Positions 1 through 10,293 of a stretch of 64,000 bases of DNA are shown piece after piece; within the stretch, counting starts at the first letter, position 1; each line of letters starts with the position of its first letter. The notes beneath the pieces are model-generated. The model did not search any database. It saw only the letters and a program-made list of their open reading frames with translations, and was not told the DNA's origin. A program made the translations under genes and the position numbers. Source of the DNA: Methylocystis sp. B8 (lineage in GTDB: Bacteria > Pseudomonadota > Alphaproteobacteria > Rhizobiales > Beijerinckiaceae); the NCBI RefSeq assembly GCF_005771425.1, contig NZ_VBTZ01000002.1, positions 248,001-312,000 on the forward strand, written 5' to 3'.

Positions 1-2448
<2,448 letters not shown>

Positions 2449-2475
2449 GTTCACGCAGCAGGTCGCTGAAATTGA

Positions 2476-2506
2476 AAAAGGCCGCCCCGAAACGGGCGGC
2501 CTTTTT
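2476..2506 (+). terminator. Rho-independent terminator of rpoC
   Basis: A GC-rich stem (AAGGCCGCCC pairing with GGGCGGCCTT, loop CGAAA) is flanked by A and T runs 28 bases after the rpoC stop. The T-run on the + strand makes it a terminator for rpoC; the A-run on the left would also let it work in the other direction. Confidence 0.9.
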
Positions 2507-2579
2507 CATTTGAGAATCGTCTCCGACGAACAGAGCGATTTTCCTTCAGATAGGGGCAGCGACAACATAGATTGATATC

Positions 2580-2924
2580 GTGTCCTCCCTATCGTCCTTG
2601 CCCGCCCGCGCGGCGCGCGCGTTGATCCTCGTCTACCGCGTCACCTTCTCGATGATTGCGGGGCGCTTTTGCCGCTACGCGCCCACCTGCTCCGAATATG
2701 CCGACGAGGCGATCGCCAGATATGGCCTATGGGCCGGCGGCTGGATGGGCTTCGCGCGCCTCTGCCGTTGCCGTCCTGGCGGCGGCGCGGGATTCGACCC
2801 CGTTCCCGAGACGCTGCGCGCCGATGCGAACCCGCTCACGCCCTGGCGCTATGGCGTCTGGCGTCGGCGTCCAGTCTGCGAAGCAATCGAGTCCGCGGGC
2901 AAGATGGACTCCGGCCGCCCTTAG
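2580..2924 (+). CDS. yidD: YidD-type membrane protein insertion efficiency factor
   Basis: A 114-residue protein of the YidD family (short membrane-associated proteins that assist YidC/Sec-dependent membrane protein insertion). The hallmark segment RFCRYAPTCSEYADEAIARYG is present around residues 30-49, with an amphipathic N-terminal helix before it and the family's later Cys/Arg-rich stretch (CRCRPGGGAGFDPVP). Start is GTG; no convincing ribosome binding site is seen, so the N-terminus is less certain than the body. Here yidD is not next to rnpA/yidC, its frequent location. It converges on the L,D-transpeptidase gene and the two stop codons overlap. Confidence 0.9.
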   Translation: MSSLSSLPARAARALILVYRVTFSMIAGRFCRYAPTCSEYADEAIARYGLWAGGWMGFARLCRCRPGGGAGFDPVPETLRADANPLTPWRYGVWRRRPVCEAIESAGKMDSGRP

Positions 2925-3490
2925 TTGAGCACGACGACTTTCGTGCCGACCTTAACGCGGCTGTAAAGATCGACCACGTCCTTGTTGGTCATGCGGATGC
3001 AGCCCGAAGATACGGCGGCGCCGATCGTGTCCGGCTCGTTGGAGCCATGAATGCGATATTGGCTGGAACCAAGATAAAGCGCCCGAGCGCCGAGCGGATT
3101 GTCCATGCCGCCGGCCATATGGCGCGGGAGGTCCGGTCTGCGCTTAAGCATCTGCGGCGGCGGACTCCAGTCCGGCCACTCGCGCTTGCTCGAAATCGTC
3201 TTTACGCCGGACCACGTGAAGCCCAACCGGCCCACGCCGACTCCATATTCGACCGCTCGTCCACCGCCAAGCACATAATAGAGCCGTCGATTCTTTGTCG
3301 AAATGACAACCGTGCCGCGCTCATATTCCGGATGGCGCCAGTAGACGACCTGCCGCGGTATCGCTTGCTCGCGAAAGACATTGAGAAAGTCGGCAAGCGG
3401 ACCGCGGTTGATAGGGCTATCGAAGCTCTGCGCCGGCGCCGCCGAGAGAAGAAGCGCGGCAAGAATGATTGATCCACTTGTCTTGCGCAT
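2921..3490 (-). CDS. Secreted L,D-transpeptidase (YkuD domain)
   Basis: A 189-residue protein with an N-terminal signal peptide (about residues 1-22) followed by one YkuD catalytic domain. The catalytic signature is clear: HGS at 148-150 and SSGCIRM at 161-167, with Cys164 as the nucleophile. Enzymes of this family form 3-3 peptidoglycan crosslinks or attach proteins to peptidoglycan in the periplasm. A good Shine-Dalgarno (GGGAGA) lies 6-7 bases before ATG. It stands alone, convergent with yidD. A second, more distant L,D-transpeptidase is encoded at 50664-51881. Confidence 0.92.
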   Translation of the reverse strand: MRKTSGSIILAALLLSAAPAQSFDSPINRGPLADFLNVFREQAIPRQVVYWRHPEYERGTVVISTKNRRLYYVLGGGRAVEYGVGVGRLGFTWSGVKTISSKREWPDWSPPPQMLKRRPDLPRHMAGGMDNPLGARALYLGSSQYRIHGSNEPDTIGAAVSSGCIRMTNKDVVDLYSRVKVGTKVVVLN

Positions 3491-3648
3491 GACTGATCTC
3501 CCTAGAGCCGCGCAAAGAGCTTTTTTGGCGATTATGGCCGATTTCCGGTCGGCATCTTGTGCTCACGAGAGGCCGAGAGCGCGCACTGCCATAGCGGCGC
3601 GCCAAGCGCCGCGCGCGCATGAGGGCGTCAACACTTCATTCGATGCGC

Positions 3649-4320
3649 TCAGGCGGCAGGCTTCGGCGCGCTACCTAAATTTCTGGCGCATCGATCGAGG
3701 ATCTCGATCACTTCGTCATCGCTGATCTGTCGAAAATCCCGATAAAAGAAGCCGATCGCGCCGAAGGCGCGGTGAATCTCGAGGCAGACGATCTCATCGA
3801 CTTCGGGCGCTAAGGACTCCAGCGTGTCGGGCGGCGCGACCGGAACGGCGAGCACCAGCTTCTTCGGTCCTCGCGCGCGAACGGCGCGCAACGCCGCGCG
3901 CGTCGTCGCGCCGGTGGCGACGCCGTCATCGACGACGATGGCGACATGTCCTTCCACTTCCGGCCGTTCGCGGTTTCCGAGATAGAGCCTGCGGCGACGT
4001 TCGATCTCTTGAAGCTCGCGCGCGCACACGTCCTCAAATTCCTGTTCGCTGACATCGGCCATGGCGATCACATCGTCATTGCGCACGACGACCGGATCGC
4101 CGCCATCCGCCACGGCGCCCATTGCAAGCTCCGGCTGAAAGGGAACGCCGATCTTTCTGACGAGCACGAGATCGAGCGGCGCGTTCAGCGAAGTCGCGAT
4201 CGGCTCGGCGACGGGCGCGCCGCCGCGCGGCAGAGCGAAGACAACAACATCCTCGCCTTTGAATTTATCGAGTTCGGCGGCAAGGCGGCGTCCAGCGTCG
4301 GTGCGGTCATAAAAGGACAT
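3649..4320 (-). CDS. Phosphoribosyltransferase family protein
   Basis: 223 residues with the type I PRTase fold: an N-terminal ALPRGGAPVAEPIA segment and the PRPP-binding loop IVVDDGVATGATT at 128-140. Members of this subfamily (COG1926-like) are stress-cluster proteins of unknown substrate; they are not housekeeping purine or pyrimidine salvage enzymes. It is the last gene of the leftward cluster hpf-csd, archease, rtcB, kinase-like gene, and starts 22 bases after the kinase-like gene stop behind a GAGG ribosome site. A PRPP-synthetase homologue lies in the divergent arm (8726-10243), which suggests a link to PRPP chemistry under stress, but no reaction can be assigned from sequence. Confidence 0.85.
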   Translation of the reverse strand: MSFYDRTDAGRRLAAELDKFKGEDVVVFALPRGGAPVAEPIATSLNAPLDLVLVRKIGVPFQPELAMGAVADGGDPVVVRNDDVIAMADVSEQEFEDVCARELQEIERRRRLYLGNRERPEVEGHVAIVVDDGVATGATTRAALRAVRARGPKKLVLAVPVAPPDTLESLAPEVDEIVCLEIHRAFGAIGFFYRDFRQISDDEVIEILDRCARNLGSAPKPAA

Positions 4321-4342
4321 GGCGTCGCCTCACCTTCCTAAG

Positions 4343-5389
4343 CTAAGCGTCGGCGGCGAGCGCCGCTTGCGCAAGATTGAGATAGCGCGTCGCCAGCGGC
4401 TCCCATTTCGCCGGTTCTCGGGGCGCGTCATCGAGAAGATGCGCCACGGATTGGCGCGCGCGCAGCGTTGCGCGCCAGGCGGCGTAAAGCGAGACGAGCC
4501 CGCGCGGCGGATCGCTTGAGAGGCGCTGCGCCACTTTGTCGACGAGTTGGGGGCCAAGGATCTTCGCGCCAATCAGCGCGCATTCGACGCCGAGATAAGC
4601 GAGTTCGTCGAAAGGATCGACCTGGCGCAGCTCAACGTTAAACTCCAGACAGTCGAAGATGGCGATGGGGTCCTGAAAGCAGATGTGCTCGGGGCGCAGA
4701 TCGCCATGGCCGTCGACCACGCGCCCCTGAACGACACGCTCTTGCAACAGCGACCGACTCGCTGTGAGTCTTGCGTCGAGAAGATCAAGCAGGTTGGGCG
4801 TGCGGCCATGATCGAGCGCGAAATCACGCCGCGTCAGAATGTCCCGATTCTTTTCCTGCTCGCGAAAGAAGCGCTGCACATAGTCTTCGGCGGTGATCGA
4901 AGAGCGCTCCACGCGGCGATAGAAATCCGCCAGCGTGTCGGAGAGCGCGTCAATATGCGCGCCGGTCAGGCGATCCTCGCTTATCAGCCGGTCAAGCATC
5001 GCTTCGCGCGGTAGACGACGCATCGCCACGAGCCAGTCGACGACGGCGCCGTCGCCGTCAAGCGACAAGCCACGCGACACGCGATAGGTCAGTGGGACGA
5101 TGCCCAAATACACATCGGCCGCTAGGCGGCGGTTGAGGCGCACCTCCTCGCGACAATTATTTTCACGAGCTTTGATCGTCGAGAAGTCGAGAAAAGGATA
5201 GCGGACGGGTTTCTTGAGCTTGTAGACCCTGTCGCCTGCGAGAAAAACATAGGACATATGCGTTTCGAGGACGACCACCGACGTAGGAGCGTGCGGATAG
5301 GCGTCGGTTGCGCTGAGAAAGCGAACCTTCTCGGCGGTTGACGGACACTCCGTCTCGCAAACAGCGCTTGCTCGATTATGCGAGTCCAT
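4343..5389 (-). CDS. Aminoglycoside-phosphotransferase-like kinase (COG2187 type), standalone
   Basis: About 348 residues. The fold is recognisable from the N-terminal YVFLAGDRVYKLKKPVRYP segment (nucleotide-binding lysine region) and the Brenner-like catalytic motif VVDGHGDLRPEHICF followed by IAIFDCLEFN. In many bacteria this domain is fused to a C-terminal P-loop ATPase (COG0645 type); here the protein ends after the APH-like domain. The substrate is unknown. I chose ATG at 5389; an upstream TTG at 5407 would overlap the rtcB stop codon. Position inside the rtcB cluster suggests co-transcription and a stress role, which is inference. Confidence 0.8.
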   Translation of the reverse strand: MDSHNRASAVCETECPSTAEKVRFLSATDAYPHAPTSVVVLETHMSYVFLAGDRVYKLKKPVRYPFLDFSTIKARENNCREEVRLNRRLAADVYLGIVPLTYRVSRGLSLDGDGAVVDWLVAMRRLPREAMLDRLISEDRLTGAHIDALSDTLADFYRRVERSSITAEDYVQRFFREQEKNRDILTRRDFALDHGRTPNLLDLLDARLTASRSLLQERVVQGRVVDGHGDLRPEHICFQDPIAIFDCLEFNVELRQVDPFDELAYLGVECALIGAKILGPQLVDKVAQRLSSDPPRGLVSLYAAWRATLRARQSVAHLLDDAPREPAKWEPLATRYLNLAQAALAADA

Positions 5390-5403
5390 CGTCGCGTCGC
5401 TTC

Positions 5404-6834
5404 TCAACCCTTGACGCAGATGAGCGGCTTCAGAAAGGCGACCTTTCTCGCCAATCCTGCCGCCTCGGCAGAATCGACAACCGCGCGAACGTCCTTATAT
5501 GCGCCCGGCGCCTCTTCAGCGACTCCGCGCAACGAAGGGCTCTTGATGATGATCCCCTGAGCGCGAAGGTCGTCCACAACCTTTCGCCCGCCCCACGCGC
5601 GAGTCGCCGCGTGACGGCTCATGCGGCGCCCCGCGCCATGACAGGCCGAAGAAAACGCCTGACGCTCGCTCGCCTCCATGCCGGCCAGCACATAAGAGCC
5701 CGCGCCCATGCTCCCGCCGATGATCACCGGCTGCCCGTAAGGCCGTAGCGCCTCGGGCAAACCCTCATGGTCAGGTCCGAATGCGCGCGTCGCGCCCTTG
5801 CGATGAACGAAAAGCTGGCGGGTTTCACCGTCGATCGCATGGCGCTCCACCTTGCAAGTGTTGTGTGAAACGTCAAACATGAGCGGCAATTCTCCATGCT
5901 CAAAAAATCTGGCGAAGACCTGTCGCGTTAGATGTCCGATAATCTCGCGATTGGCGAGCGCGCAATTGATCGCCGATCGCATCGCCCCGAGATATTTCTG
6001 CCCAAGTTCCGATTTGATCGGCGCGCAGGCCAACTCACGATCGGGCAATTCAATCCCGTATTCTTGCGCCGAAATCACCATATCGCGCAAATATTCAGTG
6101 CCGATCTGATGGCCGAGGCCGCGCGAGCCGCAATGGATCGTCACGACGCACTCGCCCTTGACGAGGCCATATGCAGCGGCGGTTTTCGCATCGAAGATTT
6201 CGGCGACTTCCTGAACCTCGAGGTAGTGATTGCCCGAGCCGAGCGTGCCCATTTCGCGGCGCTGTCTTTTGCGCGCATGTTCCGATACTGCGGCGGGATC
6301 GGCGCCCGATGCGCATCCTCTCTCCTCTATGCGCTCAAGATCCTCCGCGCGGCCGAAGCCACGCTCGATCGCCCATTGCGCGCCGCCGAGCAGCATGGCG
6401 TTCATAGCTTGCTCGTCGAGCGCGATTTCGCCCTCCGATCCGACGCCCGCCGGAACGTGCTCAAAAAGCGCGTCGGCAAGTTCCTGCTGAACCGAAACGA
6501 CCTGCTCGCGCGTGAGATGAGTGAGATGCGTGCGTACGCCGCAGGAGACGTCGAAGCCGACGCCGCCGGCGGACACGACGCCGCCTTCGTCCGCGTCAAA
6601 AGCCGCGACGCCGCCGATCGGAAAGCCATAGCCCCAATGCGCGTCGGGCATCGCGTAGGAAGCGCGCACGATGCCAGGAAGTTTCGCGACATTGGTCACC
6701 TGATCGAAGACCTTGTCGTCCATTTCCCTCATGAGGTCTTCGGTTGCGTAAACGATGGCCGGCACGCGCATTCCGCCGAAGGGCGCAATCCGCCAAGCCG
6801 TGTCCGAAAGCCTTTCAAAACGGGAAAGGTCCAT
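5404..6834 (-). CDS. rtcB: RtcB-type RNA-splicing ligase
   Basis: 476 residues, the usual RtcB length. RtcB joins 2',3'-cyclic phosphate or 3'-phosphate RNA ends to 5'-OH ends, using GTP and Mn2+. Metal and guanylate site motifs are visible: GVGFDVSCGVR, GTLGSGNHYLEV, HCGSRGLGHQ, DVSHNTCKVE, and SCHGAGRRMSR containing the histidine that is guanylylated. A GAGGG ribosome site lies 6 bases before ATG. It is immediately downstream of archease, the RtcB activator, so the pair is a complete RNA-ligation module. No RtcR regulator or RtcA cyclase is present nearby, unlike the enterobacterial rtc operon; regulation is therefore probably different. Confidence 0.96.
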   Translation of the reverse strand: MDLSRFERLSDTAWRIAPFGGMRVPAIVYATEDLMREMDDKVFDQVTNVAKLPGIVRASYAMPDAHWGYGFPIGGVAAFDADEGGVVSAGGVGFDVSCGVRTHLTHLTREQVVSVQQELADALFEHVPAGVGSEGEIALDEQAMNAMLLGGAQWAIERGFGRAEDLERIEERGCASGADPAAVSEHARKRQRREMGTLGSGNHYLEVQEVAEIFDAKTAAAYGLVKGECVVTIHCGSRGLGHQIGTEYLRDMVISAQEYGIELPDRELACAPIKSELGQKYLGAMRSAINCALANREIIGHLTRQVFARFFEHGELPLMFDVSHNTCKVERHAIDGETRQLFVHRKGATRAFGPDHEGLPEALRPYGQPVIIGGSMGAGSYVLAGMEASERQAFSSACHGAGRRMSRHAATRAWGGRKVVDDLRAQGIIIKSPSLRGVAEEAPGAYKDVRAVVDSAEAAGLARKVAFLKPLICVKG

Positions 6835-6849
6835 CGCAACCCTCCGCGG

Positions 6850-7299
6850 CTAAACGTCGATCACGCATTGCGCTCGCCATAGTCCAGGGCGATCCTCGAC
6901 GAAGGCCAGCTCGGTGTAGGTCGCGCCTTTCGCTTCCACGGCAGGCGCATGTCGCGCCCGCGAAACCGCTTCGCCGAAAGCGCGGCCTTTGAGGTGATTG
7001 TCGTCGATTTTCACTTCAAACGCGCCAAACAGCATTCGGCGCTCCGCCATCTCGTATATGAGCGCGTTAAGCCAATCGACGAGCAGCAGATCGAGACGCG
7101 GCGCTTCGAGATCGACGTCTACCTCTTGCTTCAGCCGAACAGTCGCCGGATCGACAATCGCGGCCATCATGGCCAGAGCCGCCTGCTCGCAGGCTTCGCC
7201 CGGACTTGCGCCATAGCCGCGCACGCCGATGTCGGCGTCATGCGGAAAATGCTCCCAGCGTCCGGTCGCGACCTGGTCGCCCGTTGTGGCCATCGCCAA
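6850..7299 (-). CDS. Archease
   Basis: 149 residues of the archease family, small acidic proteins that speed guanylylation and turnover of RtcB. The diagnostic N-terminal HFPHDADIGVRGYG metal-binding segment and the central LDLLLVDWLNALIYEM and AFGEAVSRARH motifs are present, and the C-terminus ends in WRAQCVIDV, a typical archease ending. The gene sits between hpf-csd (3-base gap) and rtcB (15-base gap), so translation is likely coupled. The start has only a weak ribosome site; the second Met is at residue 3. Confidence 0.95.
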   Translation of the reverse strand: MAMATTGDQVATGRWEHFPHDADIGVRGYGASPGEACEQAALAMMAAIVDPATVRLKQEVDVDLEAPRLDLLLVDWLNALIYEMAERRMLFGAFEVKIDDNHLKGRAFGEAVSRARHAPAVEAKGATYTELAFVEDRPGLWRAQCVIDV

Positions 7300-7302
7300 A
7301 AA

Positions 7303-7866
7303 TCAGGCGGCGTCGCGGTCAAGTAGCGTCACGCGACTCGCTTGCGGACCCTCCCGGCCTTCCTCCTCGCTGTAGCGGACGCGCGCGCCGGGCTTCAACG
7401 CGTCAAATCCGGACCCTTCGACGCTGTTGCGGTGGAAGTAGATCTCGCGACCGTCGGGCGCTTCGATAAAGCCGTAGCCGTCCTCGGCCACCATTTTCTT
7501 CACAACGCCGGTCGGCGCGGCCTCATGATATTTGACCTTGCCGCGCATGCGCCGGACCTGATCCTGCAGCCGGCGCCGCGCCCTTTTGAACGCGTCATTC
7601 AGCGCAAAATCGAAATCCTGAAATCTCTCATCCTGATGAGGCGTGCGCTCGATCGCGACCTCGCGTTTGTCAGGGAGGACGAGATGCAGATTGATCTCAT
7701 AAAGCCCTCCGGTGCGATGATGCGCGCCCGGGCCTTTCACGACGACGCGACAGGCTGTCGCACGGCCGTAGCGGTCCTCGAGCTTTTCTATCAGACGCAT
7801 TATTTTTTCCTGTCGGTCGGACGAAGGCTCAACCCCTTGAAAATCGATCTTCGGCTGAGTTTGCAT
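7303..7866 (-). CDS. HPF/RaiA-family ribosome hibernation factor fused to a cold-shock domain
   Basis: About 187 residues with two domains. Residues 1-115 form an HPF/RaiA-like domain (IDFQGVEPSSDRQEKIMRLI, then YEINLHLVLPDKREVAIERT). Residues 120-187 form a cold-shock domain: GVVKKMVAEDGYGFIEAPDGREIYFH carries both RNP motifs and RVRYSEEEGREGPQASRV closes it. The first domain would act on the 30S subunit during stress and the second binds single-stranded RNA. ATG at 7866 is preceded by GGGAGG at ideal spacing, so the upstream TTG is rejected. First gene of the leftward stress operon; the 160-bp gap to the divergent hydrolase must hold both promoters. Confidence 0.9.
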   Translation of the reverse strand: MQTQPKIDFQGVEPSSDRQEKIMRLIEKLEDRYGRATACRVVVKGPGAHHRTGGLYEINLHLVLPDKREVAIERTPHQDERFQDFDFALNDAFKRARRRLQDQVRRMRGKVKYHEAAPTGVVKKMVAEDGYGFIEAPDGREIYFHRNSVEGSGFDALKPGARVRYSEEEGREGPQASRVTLLDRDAA

Positions 7867-8026
7867 GTGCAAATCCTCCCAGGCTGAGACGGACAGCGAA
7901 CGTCCTCAATGGAATATGGCGAGGACTGAGCAGCTTCTCCAGATAGAAGATTCATAGAACCACGCCATGTAGGACGCCAAGTAGGGATCAGCCAGGCTGA
8001 AATGTTCTAAAGACCGAGGTTCAAAG

Positions 8027-8683
8027 ATGGCGAGCTTTAGGACGGTCGACGTCGTGATAGGGCCTCAGCGGCTCGAGGGGTCGCTATTTCTGCCTCAAAC
8101 GTCGCACGGCCTCATCATTTTTGCGCATGGCAGCGGCTCCTCGCGCTTCAGTCCGCGCAACAGATATGTCGCCGAACGACTTGCTGCGCAGGGATTCGCC
8201 TGTTTGCTGTTCGATCTGCTGACCGCTGAGGAAGGCGAGTTCCGCCGCAATGTCTTCGACATCGAACTGCTTGGCGCGCGCGTCATCGAAGCGGTCGCCT
8301 GGGCTGGCGGCGAGAGTGAAATTTCCCTGCTGCCGATAGGCCTTTTCGGCGCAAGCACGGGCGCCGCAGCAGCGCCCGTCGCCGCGGCGGACAAGCCACG
8401 CGTCGCGGCCGTCGTTTCGCGCGGCGGCCGGCCAGATCTTGCGGGCGACGCCCTGCGGCGCGTCCAAGCGCCGACATTGCTGATCGTCGGCGGTTTGGAT
8501 TATGGCGTCATCGAACTCAATCGCAGCGCGCAGCAACTGCTCAGATGCCGCAACCGTCTCGATATCGTGCCGGGCGCCACTCATCTTTTCGAGGAGCCAG
8601 GCACATTGGAGAGCGTCGTCGAGCGTGCGACAAAGTGGTTTATCGAATATCTTGGCGCGACTCGCGACGCGACGGATGACTAG
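8027..8683 (+). CDS. Alpha/beta hydrolase (dienelactone-hydrolase-like)
   Basis: 218 residues with a compact alpha/beta-hydrolase fold. HGSGSSRFSPRN forms the oxyanion-hole region; GLFGASTGAAAA around residues 108-119 holds the nucleophile Ser; the Asp (LIVGGLDYGVIELN) and the His (PGATHLFEEPG) complete the triad. Proteins of this type recur in stress gene clusters with phosphoribosyltransferases, and some are two-domain fusions with them; here they are separate genes in one neighbourhood. Substrate unknown. GAGG nine bases before ATG supports the start. Confidence 0.85.
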   Translation: MASFRTVDVVIGPQRLEGSLFLPQTSHGLIIFAHGSGSSRFSPRNRYVAERLAAQGFACLLFDLLTAEEGEFRRNVFDIELLGARVIEAVAWAGGESEISLLPIGLFGASTGAAAAPVAAADKPRVAAVVSRGGRPDLAGDALRRVQAPTLLIVGGLDYGVIELNRSAQQLLRCRNRLDIVPGATHLFEEPGTLESVVERATKWFIEYLGATRDATDD

Positions 8684-8725
8684 TTCGACTTCCGAAATTT
8701 GCATGACGGCGGAAGGTTCCCAAAG

Positions 8726-10243
8726 ATGACCACGATGGCGATGACCGAACCGCCGCTGAAGCGGCTCTTCGACCGACTGGATTTCGCGCCGCAGCCGAAA
8801 CGGATGGAGCTCCAAGTCGTGCAGGAACGCTGGGAGGCGGCGCGCGGCGGCGCAGTGGCGCCGAGAAGGAACGCCATTAGCTTCTCGCCGCAAGATCGCG
8901 GCGCCGCCGAAACCATCTTCGTCCATCGATTCGAAGGACCCGACGACGACGCCGTGCTGACTGAAGGCGCGTCGGCAGCAGCAATATTGCTTGGTTCTTG
9001 TCAGATCGGGGAGAAACTGAGCGAAGCGGCGCAGCGGCGGGGCGCGGTGCGACTGCGCCGTCTATTGAAGGAGGTGCGGGGAACGGGCCAACCGGTCCTC
9101 GCGCAATACACGAGCGTCGAACATGGTCGCGATCGCGCTATTATCGAAATTCTGGCGGCGCCGCTTTCCGAAGATGGACGCACCATTGATTCGGCGCTCA
9201 TCGCAGTTTGGGCGCATGTTTTGGATGGCGCGCCCGCGCGTGCGCCCCGAGAAGCGGATAGCAGCTTCGCGCTCTTCGCGCTCGGCGCAAGCGTCTCATT
9301 CGGCGAGGATGTCGCGCAATTGCTTGGCGCGGAACTTACGCCGCTCGAAGACCGTGAGTTCGAAGACGGCGAATATAAGATCCGGCCGCTCGAAAATGTG
9401 CGCGGCCGCGACTGCTATGCCGTCTTTACCCTGCATGGCGATGACGTCGCGAGCAGCGCCGACAAGCTATGCAAACTGCTGTTCTTCATCGGCGCGCTGA
9501 AGGACGCCGGCGCGGGGCGCGTCACGGCCATCACGCCTTATCTGTGCTTCTCGCGCAAAGATCGACGCACCAAGCCGCGCGATCCCGTCACCACGCGTTA
9601 CGTCGCGCAGCTCTTTGAGGCGCTCGGAACCGACCGTCTGGTCTGCATCGATGTGCATAACATCGCCGCGTTCCAGAACGCTTTTCGCTGCGAGACGGTT
9701 CACCTCGACGCCCAAGCGCTCTTTGCGCGTCATGTCGTCGCTGAGATCGGAGACTCGCCTCTCGCCGTCGTCTCTCCCGATCTTGGGGGCGAGAAGCGTG
9801 CGGAACTCTTCCGGCTGCGGCTCGAACGCATGTTGAAGCGCCCCGTCGCCAAGGCTTTCATGGACAAATATCGCAGCGAGGGTCGCGTCGTCGGCGATAT
9901 TTTTGCCGGCGACGTCAAGGACCGCACCGCCATCATCATCGACGACCTGATCGCGGGTGGCGGCACGGTGGCGCGCACAGCCGCGGCATGCCGCGCGAAT
10001 GGCGCGAAGCGCGTCTGGGCGGCGGCGACTCACGGCGTTTTTTCCGAAAAAGCGGCTTCAGCGCTGACGAACGCGCCACTCGACAAACTGATCATCACCG
10101 ATTCAGCGCCGCTGCAATCCACAATCGCGACCGCGCTAGGCGATCGACTGACAATGATCAGCGTCGCCGGCCTCGTCGCTGAGGCGATCCGGCGGCTGCA
10201 CGCAAACGGTTCCATTACCCAGCTTCTCGACGAAGGACCTTAG
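8726..10243 (+). CDS. PRPP synthetase homologue with an N-terminal PAS-like domain
   Basis: 505 residues, about 190 longer than a normal ribose-phosphate diphosphokinase. The C-terminal 315 residues are Prs-like: FALGASVSFGEDVA, REFEDGEYKIRPLENVRG, YLCFSRKDRRTKPRDPVTTRYVA (flexible-loop region), CIDVHN, and the PRPP loop IIIDDLIAGGGTVART. The N-terminal 190 residues resemble the alphaproteobacterial PAS_5-type domain (EARWEAARGG..APRR pattern, REVRGTGQPVLAQ, PLSEDGRTIDSALIAVW); this match is tentative. GGAAGG eight bases before ATG 8726 fixes the start. Sequence departures from housekeeping Prs suggest a specialised or regulatory PRPP enzyme tied to the stress cluster. Confidence 0.85.
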   Translation: MTTMAMTEPPLKRLFDRLDFAPQPKRMELQVVQERWEAARGGAVAPRRNAISFSPQDRGAAETIFVHRFEGPDDDAVLTEGASAAAILLGSCQIGEKLSEAAQRRGAVRLRRLLKEVRGTGQPVLAQYTSVEHGRDRAIIEILAAPLSEDGRTIDSALIAVWAHVLDGAPARAPREADSSFALFALGASVSFGEDVAQLLGAELTPLEDREFEDGEYKIRPLENVRGRDCYAVFTLHGDDVASSADKLCKLLFFIGALKDAGAGRVTAITPYLCFSRKDRRTKPRDPVTTRYVAQLFEALGTDRLVCIDVHNIAAFQNAFRCETVHLDAQALFARHVVAEIGDSPLAVVSPDLGGEKRAELFRLRLERMLKRPVAKAFMDKYRSEGRVVGDIFAGDVKDRTAIIIDDLIAGGGTVARTAAACRANGAKRVWAAATHGVFSEKAASALTNAPLDKLIITDSAPLQSTIATALGDRLTMISVAGLVAEAIRRLHANGSITQLLDEGP

Positions 10244-10293
10244 GCGCTGGGCATTCTCGTTGCGCCTCCCGCCGCTCACGCCGCCAGCTTCAG

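Noticed and set aside
5932-6882. 316-codon frame antisense to rtcB
   Set aside because: Shadow of a conserved gene.
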